This document shows positions 26,548-35,060 of a stretch of 64,000 nucleotides of DNA, piece after piece. Both the position numbers and the translations under genes were made by a program. Under the pieces are notes generated by a model that searched no databases, was not told the origin of the DNA, and was given only the letters and a program-made list of their open reading frames with translations. Each line of letters opens with the position of its first letter. The first letter of the stretch is position 1. Source of the stretch: Chryseobacterium sp. FH1 (GTDB lineage Bacteria; Bacteroidota; Bacteroidia; Flavobacteriales; Weeksellaceae). The DNA is taken from assembly GCF_000735135.1 (NCBI RefSeq), contig NZ_JPLZ01000002.1:412317-476316 (forward strand), read 5' to 3'.

Positions 26548-26823
26548 TTAATGGTGGTGACCGTGGCTTACTGGTTTTTCGCCTGCCGGTCTCTGATAGA
26601 CTACCTCTACACCTTCTTGCTCATAAAGCTTTTTGTATCTCACTTGCTCTGGATCAAAATTCTTGTTGATCTTCCCGAAATATTCCGCTACACCCTCTGT
26701 TAACCAAAGTGGTACGATAAATCCGAAGAACATAAAAATACACCAAAATCCACACAAAAACATTGTGAAGAAATAAACTGTCCATAAAAATTGGTAGAAA
26801 GGCCAAAACGCTGATAACATCAT
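26548..26823 (-). CDS. Small membrane protein with His-rich end, unknown
   Basis: About 91 residues with two tightly spaced aromatic-rich membrane helices (FWPFYQFLWTVYFFTMFLC and GFWCIFMFFGFIVPLWL). A soluble tail follows that ends in SHGHHH. The terminal histidines could bind metal, but this is a guess. Start set at the first of two adjacent ATG codons rather than an upstream TTG. No family recognised. Confidence 0.65.
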   Translation of the reverse strand: MMLSAFWPFYQFLWTVYFFTMFLCGFWCIFMFFGFIVPLWLTEGVAEYFGKINKNFDPEQVRYKKLYEQEGVEVVYQRPAGEKPVSHGHHH

Positions 26824-26919
26824 AATGCTATTTATTTTGAGCAAAAATAGACGTTTTTATTCTATTTCACAAAATTTCTGGATTGATTTTTTTCATTTTG
26901 CTGAACTTTTAGTTTTTAG

Positions 26920-26927
26920 TATTTTCG
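26920..26927 (+). promoter_or_regulatory. Possible fumC -7 box, TTCG variant
   Basis: TATTTTCG differs from TAnnTTTG at one base. If used, fumC has a ~165-nt leader that contains repeat copy B. Confidence 0.35.
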
Positions 26928-26989
26928 TAAGGTTGTAAAAATCAGTTGAAAGTTGGTGGGGAAAATTGAAAAAACAAACCAAACTAATT

Positions 26990-27076
26990 AGCCCCGATTG
27001 CAGCGGTTACCCCGGAACGAGCCTTGGGAAAAGCCCTGGCGTGAGGAGTAATAGCGGAAAGCGGGATAAAGCTCCT
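26990..27076 (+). repeat. Interspersed structured repeat, copy B
   Basis: Starts AGCCCCGATTGCAGCGG and ends ATAGCGGAAAGCGGGATAAA then GCTCCT. AGC-CCCG can pair with CGGG-ATAA-AGCT, the same closing stem with a bulged ATAA as in copy A, but with different bases. An inner hairpin GCC..GGG-AAAAG-CCC..GGC is also present. It ends 22 bp before the fumC ATG, so it is probably in the fumC leader. Confidence 0.75.
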
Positions 27077-27098
27077 AAAATAAAATAAATATAATATA

Positions 27099-28493
27099 AT
27101 GAGTTTCAGAATCGAAAAAGACACAATGGGCGACGTGCAAGTGCCTGCAGAGAAATTTTGGGGTGCACAGACGGAGCGTTCCAGAAATAATTTCAAAATC
27201 GGGCCGGAAGGAAGTATGCCTCGCGAGATCATCGATGCGTTTGCTTACCTTAAAAAAGCGGCTGCTTTTACCAATGCGGAGTTAGGCGTTCTTGACAATG
27301 AGAAAAGAGACCTGATCGGGAAAGTTTGTGATGAGATCCTGGAAGGAAAATTGTACGATGAGTTTCCTTTGGTAATTTGGCAAACTGGTTCTGGTACGCA
27401 ATCCAATATGAATGTGAACGAAGTGGTTGCCAACAGATCTCACGTTTTGAACGGTGGAAATCTTGGTGAGAAAACTTTGGTTCACCCGAATGATGATGTG
27501 AACAAATCCCAGTCTTCCAACGACACTTATCCAACGGCAATGCACATCGCAGCTTACACGAAAGTGGTGAAAGATACTTTGCCTGCCTTGGAAAAATTAA
27601 GAAATACGCTGGACGAGAAAGCGAAGAAATTCCAGAACATCGTGAAAATCGGAAGAACGCACCTGATGGATGCGACGCCTTTGACACTGGGACAAGAATT
27701 CTCTGGCTACGTTGCCCAGTTGGATTATGCGAAAAAAGCAATTAATAATACTTTGGACCACTTAAAAGAATTGGCGCTTGGTGGAACTGCAGTTGGAACT
27801 GGACTTAATACACCGAAAGGTTATGATGTTTTGGTGGCTAAATATATTGCAGACTTCACAGGACTTCCTTTCGTGACAGCTCCGAATAAATTCGAGGCTT
27901 TGGCAGCGCACGACGGAATTGTTGAATCTCACGGCGCTTTGAAACAGTTGGCGGTTTCTCTTTACAAAATTGCCCAGGACATTAGACTTTTGGCTTCTGG
28001 ACCAAGATCGGGAATCGGCGAAATCCACATTCCGGAAAACGAACCAGGTTCTTCTATTATGCCAGGAAAAGTGAATCCTACTCAGAATGAAGCAATTACT
28101 ATGGTTTGCGCGCAAGTTCTTGGAAACGATACAACAATTTCTTTCGCTGGAACACAAGGAAATTATGAACTTAATGTTTTCAAACCAGTGATGGCTTACA
28201 ATTTCTTGCAATCTGCACAGTTGTTGGCGGATTCTATGATTTCATTTAATGACCATTGTGCGGTTGGAATCGAGCCGAACGAGCCGAGAATCAAGGAATT
28301 GGTTGACAAATCTTTGATGTTGGTGACAGCGCTTAACACGCACATCGGTTACGAAAATGCGGCGAAAATCGCTAAAACAGCCCACAAGAACGGAACAACC
28401 TTGAAAGAAGAAGCCGTAAACCTTGGACTTTTGACTGTCGAACAATTTGACGAATGGGTAAAACCAGAAGATATGGTTGGAAGCTTGAAATAG
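27099..28493 (+). CDS. fumC: Class II fumarate hydratase
   Basis: Interconverts fumarate and malate in the TCA cycle. The N-terminus [20 protein letters not shown] and the superfamily signature [16 protein letters not shown] (~317-332) are typical, with the catalytic segment [16 protein letters not shown]. Length 464 is normal. A repeat element lies between its probable promoter and the ATG. Confidence 0.97.
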   Translation: MSFRIEKDTMGDVQVPAEKFWGAQTERSRNNFKIGPEGSMPREIIDAFAYLKKAAAFTNAELGVLDNEKRDLIGKVCDEILEGKLYDEFPLVIWQTGSGTQSNMNVNEVVANRSHVLNGGNLGEKTLVHPNDDVNKSQSSNDTYPTAMHIAAYTKVVKDTLPALEKLRNTLDEKAKKFQNIVKIGRTHLMDATPLTLGQEFSGYVAQLDYAKKAINNTLDHLKELALGGTAVGTGLNTPKGYDVLVAKYIADFTGLPFVTAPNKFEALAAHDGIVESHGALKQLAVSLYKIAQDIRLLASGPRSGIGEIHIPENEPGSSIMPGKVNPTQNEAITMVCAQVLGNDTTISFAGTQGNYELNVFKPVMAYNFLQSAQLLADSMISFNDHCAVGIEPNEPRIKELVDKSLMLVTALNTHIGYENAAKIAKTAHKNGTTLKEEAVNLGLLTVEQFDEWVKPEDMVGSLK

Positions 28494-28526
28494 AAAATAG
28501 ACTTTTAGACAAAAGATAATAGACAA

Positions 28527-28555
28527 ACTCCGAGGTTTTTTTCTCGGAGTTTTTA
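28527..28555 (+). terminator. Terminator of fumC
   Basis: ACTCCGAG pairs with CTCGGAGT, followed by TTTTATTTTT. The short word TAGAC is repeated three times just before it. Confidence 0.88.
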
Positions 28556-28574
28556 TTTTTATTAAATTTCAGTT

Positions 28575-29135
28575 ATGAATATTGATATGATTCTTGACCG
28601 CATATTTCCACTTCCAGAGCATTCGAAATCAGTTCTGAAGACTTTGATCTCCGAAATCGAGTTCCCAAAAGACATTATTATCATCCAAGCCGGGAAAGTT
28701 GAAAAGACCATTTATTTTATTAAAAAAGGAATTGTACGGGCTTTCGTTCCTCAAGAAAATCAAGATGTGACGTTTTGGTTTGGAAAAGAAGGTGATGTGG
28801 TTTTGCCTATGAAAAGTTATGTTGATAATCATCCGAATTACGAAAACATCCATCTTTTGGAAGATTCGGTTTTGTATCAATTGGAAATCTCAGCACTTCG
28901 AGAACTTTTCGAAACGGATATTCACATTGCCAATTGGGGAAGAAAATTAGCCGAGAAAGAATTGGTGAAAACTGAGGAATTATTTATTTCCAGACAATTC
29001 CGAACAGCGTCTCAACGTTATTTGCAACTTTTGAAAGAGCAACCAGAGATTCTTCAAAGAGTTCAGTTGGGTTACATTGCTTCATTTCTTGGGATCACGC
29101 AAGTGAGTTTAAGCAGGATCCGAGCTGAAATTTAA
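28575..29135 (+). CDS. Crp/Fnr-family transcriptional regulator
   Basis: A 186-residue regulator with a cyclic-nucleotide-type sensor domain (IQAGKVEKTIYFIKKGIVRA) and a C-terminal winged helix (VQLGYIASFLGITQVSLSRI). It lacks the Arg-Ser pair that binds cAMP in Crp and the Fnr cysteines, so its signal is unknown. This type is common in Bacteroidetes, often beside transporter or dehydrogenase genes. The next gene, an SMR exporter 75 bp on, is a candidate target. Confidence 0.88.
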   Translation: MNIDMILDRIFPLPEHSKSVLKTLISEIEFPKDIIIIQAGKVEKTIYFIKKGIVRAFVPQENQDVTFWFGKEGDVVLPMKSYVDNHPNYENIHLLEDSVLYQLEISALRELFETDIHIANWGRKLAEKELVKTEELFISRQFRTASQRYLQLLKEQPEILQRVQLGYIASFLGITQVSLSRIRAEI

Positions 29136-29160
29136 TTTCCTTTTTTATCATTTGTATAAA

Positions 29161-29180
29161 ACTTTTCGAGTTTCGAAAGT
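29161..29180. promoter_or_regulatory. Imperfect dyad before the SMR exporter
   Basis: ACTTTTCGA faces TTCGAAAGT and is followed at once by GAACTTTG, a near match to the -7 box. Its place suggests an operator, possibly for the Crp-like regulator upstream. Confidence 0.35.
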
Positions 29181-29210
29181 GAACTTTGCAGTCTTGAAAT
29201 TAATTATAAA

Positions 29211-29540
29211 ATGAATTGGATTATTTTGATCATCGCGGGACTTTTTGAAGTCGGATTTACGTCTTGCTTAGGAAAGGCGAAAGAAACGAGTGGAACCGAA
29301 TCCTACTTTTGGTACGGCGGGTTCTTGGTTTCTCTGATTCTCAGTATGGTTTTGCTGATGAAAGCCTCGCAAAGTCTTCCATTGGGAACAGCTTATGCGG
29401 TTTGGACAGGAATTGGCGCCGTAGGAACCGTTTTGGTTGGGATTTATATTTTTAAAGAGCCTGCAACGTTTTGGAGAATCTTTTTTATTATCACCTTAAT
29501 TGGTTCTATTGTTGGACTGAAGGCGGTTTCTTCTCATTAA
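29211..29540 (+). CDS. SMR-family exporter, SugE/Gdx-like
   Basis: A 109-residue four-helix transporter that works as a dual-topology dimer. The conserved membrane Glu is in LFEVGFTSCLGKAKE (~13), and LPLGTAYAVWTGIGAVGTV matches the SugE/Gdx branch. Gdx proteins export guanidinium; others export quaternary ammonium compounds. Trp at the Gdx-typical position is not obvious and no guanidine riboswitch was seen upstream, so the substrate is open. Confidence 0.85.
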   Translation: MNWIILIIAGLFEVGFTSCLGKAKETSGTESYFWYGGFLVSLILSMVLLMKASQSLPLGTAYAVWTGIGAVGTVLVGIYIFKEPATFWRIFFIITLIGSIVGLKAVSSH

Positions 29541-29561
29541 AATTTAATATGATATAAATAT

Positions 29562-29634
29562 TTCTCTCGCTGATTTAGCAAATTTGGCAGATTCATTTTA
29601 AGTAAAAATCGTGCAATCTGTTAAATCGGCGAGA
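29562..29634. repeat. Convergent-gap inverted repeat, copy 1
   Basis: TCTCTCGCTGATTTAGCA on the left faces AATCTGTTAAATCGGCGAGA on the right. It fills the gap between two convergent genes and resembles the element at 48104, also in a convergent gap. Confidence 0.65.
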
Positions 29635-29651
29635 TAAAAAATATTTTAAAA

Positions 29652-30362
29652 TTAAATTGAAGTCACTTGGTCTGCAAAATATTGCTCCAGATCTCTCAAA
29701 GTTTCAGGAGACGTCTGAATGTCTCTCACCAATTCGCCTTTGTTGATGACCACAATTCTTTCGCAAACCTCTGTTGTGTGAGCCAAATCGTGGCTGGAAA
29801 TCAAAAACGTTGAATCTAAATTTTTTGACCAATCGCGGATCAGATTTTTCAATTTGATTTGGGTTGAAGGATCCAAATTTGCAAAAGGCTCATCAAGGAT
29901 AATAATCTGAGGTGTTCCTATCAAAGCACCGATGATCCCGACTTTTTTCATATTTCCTTTGGAAAGGTCGCGGATGTATTTTTTGGCATTTAGGATTTCG
30001 CCGTTGAAGAAATCGCTGAAGTTTTTCAGGAATTCGTCAACGTTGGCTTTGCTTTGTCCTCGCAGCTCGCCAAGGAAATAGAAATATTCTTCTGGCGTGA
30101 GATAGCCTATCAGAAATGTTTCATCGATGAATGCGCCAACTTTGTTTTTCCAGTTTTCGGACTCGTTGACTTTTTCTTGATCTATGGAAACGAAACCCGA
30201 AGTTGGCTCGATCAAATCTAGAATCAAACTGAACAAAGTGGTTTTCCCAGCACCGTTGTTTCCTACCAAACCAATGGTTTTGCCTTTTTGGAAATCTAAG
30301 GTTTCTATGCCCAATACTTTTTTGTTTTCGTAAACTTTGGAAAGGTTGTTTATTGTGATCAT
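29652..30362 (-). CDS. ABC transporter ATPase
   Basis: A 236-residue ATPase of the export type. Walker A GNNGAGKT is at ~34-41, the signature LSKGNMKKVG is of the variant form, and Walker B is IIILDEPFANLD. It follows the DUF5687 membrane protein by 42 bp on the same strand; the two very likely form one transporter. The substrate is unknown. Confidence 0.93.
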   Translation of the reverse strand: MITINNLSKVYENKKVLGIETLDFQKGKTIGLVGNNGAGKTTLFSLILDLIEPTSGFVSIDQEKVNESENWKNKVGAFIDETFLIGYLTPEEYFYFLGELRGQSKANVDEFLKNFSDFFNGEILNAKKYIRDLSKGNMKKVGIIGALIGTPQIIILDEPFANLDPSTQIKLKNLIRDWSKNLDSTFLISSHDLAHTTEVCERIVVINKGELVRDIQTSPETLRDLEQYFADQVTSI

Positions 30363-30404
30363 TTTATTTAGATATTATAAGTGAGAGTTTAGATTCTAGA
30401 AATT

Positions 30405-31868
30405 TTAATTTCCTTTGAAGGCTTTGATGGTGGAATATTTTTCTTTTTTGTAAAGTTTGACAATGAAATCGAAGAATTTTTCTCTAAATAAAAAGCCAAT
30501 CAATCCCAAAACACCCAGACTTGCTACGGCTGCAGTGGTTCCGAACAAATATTTTGTTCCAGCGAAAACAGCCATCGGCAAAACCATTTGAGGAAGAATC
30601 AGCAAGATACTTTTGAAACTGAAATTGTTGCTTTTTCCCATAGATTTGTTTCTGGAATTGAGATCAATGGGATTTTTGTTGTACGCGCCAGACAACAAAA
30701 CAATCTGAGAATTGACGCCAATATTATAAAGTCCGCCAGCGAGAAATGTGAAATACAACTCCCAACTTACAAACGCATAAGCAACCGCCAAAATCATACT
30801 CACGCCAACAGCACTCACGATGAGCCACCACTTTGCCTTCAGATATTCTTTGTAGGGAACGTTCAAAGTCATCATCAATGGATAGTAAGAACTGTCGAAA
30901 GAAGGTACTCTTTGCCCAAACATAAAAAGAAATCCACCAGTCACGAATAAGCCCATAAACAACTCCATATAAGGCGTTTGGTATATCGGAGAACTGAACA
31001 TCAGCAATCCATAAAACAAAAATAGAAAGCTTCCTAATGCAATCGATTTTGCCGCTTTGCTGCGTTTGATCATTCGGATATCATTGTTGATGAAAGTACC
31101 CAGAACGCCGTATCTATTGAGGAATTCGATGTTTTCTGTTTCACCAACTTCTTTTTTCATTTCCAAACTTTTGTCCAAGTAGAAATTTTCTTTGATGAAT
31201 TTTTTAACAATTAAAAATCCGGTGATCATCAATGCAATCGGAATTAAAATCAGCCACCAATGGTTGTAGAATGCCATAAAGACAACTTCGGAAAGTGACG
31301 ACAAAGAGATGATCTTGTAATAATCCAAACCGCCTAATGTGACCAAAAGAATACCGATAATCCAAACTACAATGTCTTTTCCATTCAAAAGAATATTGAG
31401 GAAATTGCTACAACAACTTAGAATAATGACTGTAAAAACCCAAGCAAAACTCCCAAGAATCGAATAATCATTATAAAGTAAAATCGCCAAAAACGGGATG
31501 TAGATAAAAAGGCCACTCCAACTGAAAAACGAGGTGAAAGTCTTGCTAATCATGTAATTGACCAAAGTGCTTTTCTTGATATTCATCGTCAGAAAAGGTT
31601 TGATGTTCTGAGTAGGCATCTGTTGGAAAAAATATCTTATAAAGAGATCTGCAACCAACCAATAAACCATAAACTTGCTGATGAACGGCAATGGATCAAT
31701 GTGCATTTCTTTTTTCGGATAATAAAAAGCGCCAATTGCCAAAAATACGAAAACCGCAAGCATGTAAAGAATTCCCAAGATCTGGAAGATCTTCATCACA
31801 ATATTGGCGGCCAAAGCGCTGGATCTGAAAAAACCTTTGAATTCTAACTTGATAAATCGTTGCAGCAT
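30405..31868 (-). CDS. DUF5687 ABC-type membrane protein
   Basis: A 487-residue protein with about 10-12 predicted membrane helices. The N-terminus (MLQRFIKLEFKGFFRSSALA) matches the Bacteroidetes DUF5687 family, found next to ABC ATPases and acting as their permease. A soluble loop around residues 215-255 is charged. The substrate is unknown; export of lipid or peptide is possible but not shown. Confidence 0.88.
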   Translation of the reverse strand: MLQRFIKLEFKGFFRSSALAANIVMKIFQILGILYMLAVFVFLAIGAFYYPKKEMHIDPLPFISKFMVYWLVADLFIRYFFQQMPTQNIKPFLTMNIKKSTLVNYMISKTFTSFFSWSGLFIYIPFLAILLYNDYSILGSFAWVFTVIILSCCSNFLNILLNGKDIVVWIIGILLVTLGGLDYYKIISLSSLSEVVFMAFYNHWWLILIPIALMITGFLIVKKFIKENFYLDKSLEMKKEVGETENIEFLNRYGVLGTFINNDIRMIKRSKAAKSIALGSFLFLFYGLLMFSSPIYQTPYMELFMGLFVTGGFLFMFGQRVPSFDSSYYPLMMTLNVPYKEYLKAKWWLIVSAVGVSMILAVAYAFVSWELYFTFLAGGLYNIGVNSQIVLLSGAYNKNPIDLNSRNKSMGKSNNFSFKSILLILPQMVLPMAVFAGTKYLFGTTAAVASLGVLGLIGFLFREKFFDFIVKLYKKEKYSTIKAFKGN

Positions 31869-32067
31869 AGAAATGTATTTTGGTTAAATTTAATGAATTT
31901 AGAATTTGTGAATGTTTCTATCTATTAAGTTCACTTTTTCGCGGAATTGTTACAGAAAATTTGGAATAATTTAATTTACTAACATTTTTACACCTTTGAA
32001 TAAAGGATTTCTTTCAATTGTGAATAATTTTGTTAGCATCTTGATCACAGAAAAATTCTAAAAAAAC

Positions 32068-32075
32068 TATCTTTG
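32068..32075 (+). promoter_or_regulatory. -7 box of the dnaB promoter, 4 nt from ATG
   Basis: TATCTTTG is an exact consensus. The dnaB ATG begins 5 nt after it, so the mRNA would be leaderless or nearly so. A TTG lies 24 nt upstream. Confidence 0.65.
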
Positions 32076-32079
32076 TACA

Positions 32080-33651
32080 ATGGCACAGAAGGATACATTA
32101 TCGAGTTTGATTCACGGTAATTTTGCAAAGGAACTCTCTATTTCGGATGGCAAAATGCCACCCAACGCATTGGATTTTGAAAAAATTGTAATCGGAACTT
32201 TTCTAATTGACAGAAAAGGACTCGACCATTCCATAGACTTATTAACCGCAGAAGTTTTCTACGACCCAAGGCACCAGACCATTTTTGCGGCAATCTTGAA
32301 ATTGTACGAAAGCAATTCACCGATTGACTTGATGACTGTAATTCAAGAACTTAAAAGGACTGAAAAACTAAGTCTCGGCGGTGGCGATCATTACATTATT
32401 GACTTGACGATGGGTGTAAGTTCATCTGCTCACATCGAATATCACGTGCGTGTGATTTTGGAAAAATTCATTTTAAGATCTTTGATCAATGTGTCTGCTA
32501 ATGTGATCGACAGCTCTTACAAAGAAACCACAGACGTTTTCGAATTGTTGGATAAGGCTGAACAATCTTTCTTCGAAATTACGAACGGCACCATCAAAAA
32601 AGGTTTTGACACAGCCAATTCATTGGTAAAAGAAGCGATTGAAAAGATTAAATCTTTGAAAGATAAAGAAGGTTTGTCAGGAGTTCCGTCTGGATTTACC
32701 GCTTTGGACAAAGAAACTGGAGGTTGGCAAAATTCCGACCTTATCATCATTGCAGCAAGACCTGCGATGGGAAAAACAGCTTTCATCCTTTCGATGGCGA
32801 GAAACATCTGCGTGGATCATAATATTCCGATGGCGCTATTCTCTCTGGAGATGGCTTCGGTTCAGTTGATCACAAGGATGATTTCTTCAGAAACTGGGAT
32901 TTCATCAGAGAAATTGAGAAAAGGACAAATGGCGGATGAAGAATGGCAAAGATTATTTACCAATGTTTCTGCCTTGGAAAATGCACCGCTTTATATTGAC
33001 GAAACACCTTCCCTTTCCATCTTCGATTTCCGTGCGAAATGTCGACGATTGGTAATGCAACACGGCGTAAAGATCATCATGGTCGATTACCTTCAGCTGA
33101 TGACGGCCAGTTCTGGAAAAGGCGCTGGAAACCGTGAGCAGGAAATAGCAATGATTTCCAGATCTCTAAAGGCCATTGCAAAAGAACTTAACGTTCCCGT
33201 AATTGCACTTTCCCAGCTTTCCAGAAGTGTGGAAACGCGTCCCGGGAAAAGACCAATGCTTTCCGACCTCCGTGAATCTGGAGCCATCGAACAGGATGCG
33301 GATATCGTATCCTTCATCTTCCGACCAGAATATTACAAGATCGGCGTTTGGGATAATGACGAGGAAGGTGCAGAAACGAGCACAGAAAACCAAGCTGAGA
33401 TCATCATCGCAAAACACAGAAATGGCGCAACTGCAGACGTTCGTTTAGCTTTTCACAAGAATATTGGTAAGTTTGCCGATCTTGGGACGAATTACGAATA
33501 CACGCCTTCCAATTTTGGACAGAAAGATGAGCCTTCAGGTTTTGATAGAATCACGATCACGAGCGATCCACATTCCGCTTTCGGACTCCCGAATAACAAT
33601 CAGGTTTCTGGCTCTGCGATGAATGATGATGACGATGATATGCCATTTTAA
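32080..33651 (+). CDS. dnaB: Replicative DNA helicase DnaB
   Basis: Unwinds DNA at the replication fork. An N-terminal helical domain (NALDFEKIVIGTFLID..) precedes the RecA-like helicase core with Walker A ARPAMGKT at ~226-233, LFSLEM, the Walker B stretch KIIMVDYLQLM and the SQLSRSVETRPGKRPMLSDL block. Length 523 includes a C-terminal extension ending in the acidic DDDDDMPF. The ATG is fixed by the promoter box. No intein is present. Confidence 0.98.
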   Translation: MAQKDTLSSLIHGNFAKELSISDGKMPPNALDFEKIVIGTFLIDRKGLDHSIDLLTAEVFYDPRHQTIFAAILKLYESNSPIDLMTVIQELKRTEKLSLGGGDHYIIDLTMGVSSSAHIEYHVRVILEKFILRSLINVSANVIDSSYKETTDVFELLDKAEQSFFEITNGTIKKGFDTANSLVKEAIEKIKSLKDKEGLSGVPSGFTALDKETGGWQNSDLIIIAARPAMGKTAFILSMARNICVDHNIPMALFSLEMASVQLITRMISSETGISSEKLRKGQMADEEWQRLFTNVSALENAPLYIDETPSLSIFDFRAKCRRLVMQHGVKIIMVDYLQLMTASSGKGAGNREQEIAMISRSLKAIAKELNVPVIALSQLSRSVETRPGKRPMLSDLRESGAIEQDADIVSFIFRPEYYKIGVWDNDEEGAETSTENQAEIIIAKHRNGATADVRLAFHKNIGKFADLGTNYEYTPSNFGQKDEPSGFDRITITSDPHSAFGLPNNNQVSGSAMNDDDDDMPF

Positions 33652-33654
33652 TTA

Positions 33655-34302
33655 ATGACACACAATCATCTTAATTTCAAAAAAATAAGTTTCGCATTAA
33701 TATTTCTTACATTATTTTATTCCTGCTCAAACACAGACAATATGGGATTCTTTAAAAATTTATTCGGTAAAGACGAAAAGCCTTCAACGCCGATTTCCAA
33801 ACCTTTAAATCTCGAAAAAACAGCGGAGATGCTTGATGAGGATTTGTATTGGAAAATTATTGATGCTTCTCTTAAAAATTCTACAAATCAAAATGAGCAA
33901 GAGCAATTTCTAATTTCAGAAATCTCGAAATTGGCACCAAAACAAATGGTTGGTTTCAGATTGAGAACCGACAAGCTTCTCTATGACACCTATACTTCCG
34001 AGATGTGGTGCGCGAGTTATCTAATGAATGGCGGAAGTTCCGATGACGGTTTCGAATATTTTAGAAACTGGGTCATTTCAAGAGGAAAAGAGGTTTTTTA
34101 CAATGCCAAGAGAAATCCCGACACCCTTATTTCTCAAAAAGATTTTGCGGAAGAAGATATTTACGAATTTGAACTTTTTTGGTACGTTGCTCTTGAAGCT
34201 TTTGAAAAAAATACCGGAAAGGAATTATATGATTATATAGACGAAGATAATTTTAAAACTAAAGAAGGAAATTATCCTCAATTCGAATTTAATTGGCAGT
34301 AG
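33655..34302 (+). CDS. DUF4240 protein with lipoprotein signal
   Basis: A 215-residue protein. The first ~24 residues are a signal peptide with lipobox FYSC. From residue 30 it reads MGFFKNLFGKDEKPS, which looks like a normal start of a cytoplasmic protein. The rest matches DUF4240 (DLYWKIIDASLK, then EMWCASYLMNGGSSDDGFEY, and WVISRGKEVFYNA), a family of unknown function. It lies 3 bp after dnaB and is probably co-transcribed. Confidence 0.8.
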   Translation: MTHNHLNFKKISFALIFLTLFYSCSNTDNMGFFKNLFGKDEKPSTPISKPLNLEKTAEMLDEDLYWKIIDASLKNSTNQNEQEQFLISEISKLAPKQMVGFRLRTDKLLYDTYTSEMWCASYLMNGGSSDDGFEYFRNWVISRGKEVFYNAKRNPDTLISQKDFAEEDIYEFELFWYVALEAFEKNTGKELYDYIDEDNFKTKEGNYPQFEFNWQ

Positions 34303-34408
34303 GAAAATCCAGAAAGTATGAAGAAAGTTTGTCCCAACCTTTTTGCCGAATTTGAAAATAAATAAGGCTTGTTTGCTTTAAAATCCATTATCCTTTAGTT
34401 CCTTTAAT

Positions 34409-34891
34409 TTGAGTTTAAGAATCGAAATCTACACAGACGGCGCTTGCAGTGGAAATCCCGGACCAGGTGGTTACGGAATTCTGATGCGCGTTCCAGAGAA
34501 AAAGTACCAGAAAACCTATTCCAAAGGGTTCCGAAAAACCACCAACAACCGGATGGAACTGATGGCGGTAATCGTGGCGCTTGGCAATCTTAGAACTTCT
34601 GATAATGAAGTTCACATCTTCACCGACAGCAAATATGTTGCGGATGCCATCAACCAAAAATGGATCTACGGCTGGATCAAACGTGGCTGGAAAAACGTGA
34701 AAAACCCTGATCTCTGGAAAGAATTTTACAAGTTATATCAACTTCACAATCCAAAATTTCACTGGATCAAAGGTCACGCCGGACATCTCGAAAATGAGAT
34801 CTGCGATCAATTAGCTGTGGCTGCCACTAAATCTGGAAAGTTAGAAATTGATGCTTATTTTGAGAATCAAAGTGAAGGTGGATTGTTTTAA
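34409..34891 (+). CDS. rnhA: Ribonuclease HI (TTG start)
   Basis: Cleaves RNA in RNA-DNA hybrids. The four catalytic acids are visible in YTDGACSGNPGPGGYG, NNRMELMAVI, FTDSKYV and HLENEICDQLA. Length 160 is normal. The protein must start at or before MSLRIEIYTDG, and no in-frame ATG exists upstream, so TTG at 34409 is taken as the start. Confidence 0.93.
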   Translation: MSLRIEIYTDGACSGNPGPGGYGILMRVPEKKYQKTYSKGFRKTTNNRMELMAVIVALGNLRTSDNEVHIFTDSKYVADAINQKWIYGWIKRGWKNVKNPDLWKEFYKLYQLHNPKFHWIKGHAGHLENEICDQLAVAATKSGKLEIDAYFENQSEGGLF

Positions 34892-35060
34892 ACAATCAAA
34901 AAATTAAATGTTATTGTTTATTTTCTAAATTTCTTGAAGCTTATGCACCTCTTTTGGCACTAGCAAATTATTAGTTTCCTAAGTGGCTTTCAAATGCTTT
35001 TTAGAAGATCTCATAAAACTTTTTGATTGATTGCAAAGCACAAAAAGCAACAACCATTTC

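Noticed and set aside
29136-29210. Guanidine riboswitch before the Gdx-like gene
   Set aside because: No ykkC-type or paired ACGG hairpins could be found in the 75-bp gap.
34318-34365. 15-codon ATG frame before rnhA
   Set aside because: Too short, no context signal; composition alone does not support it.
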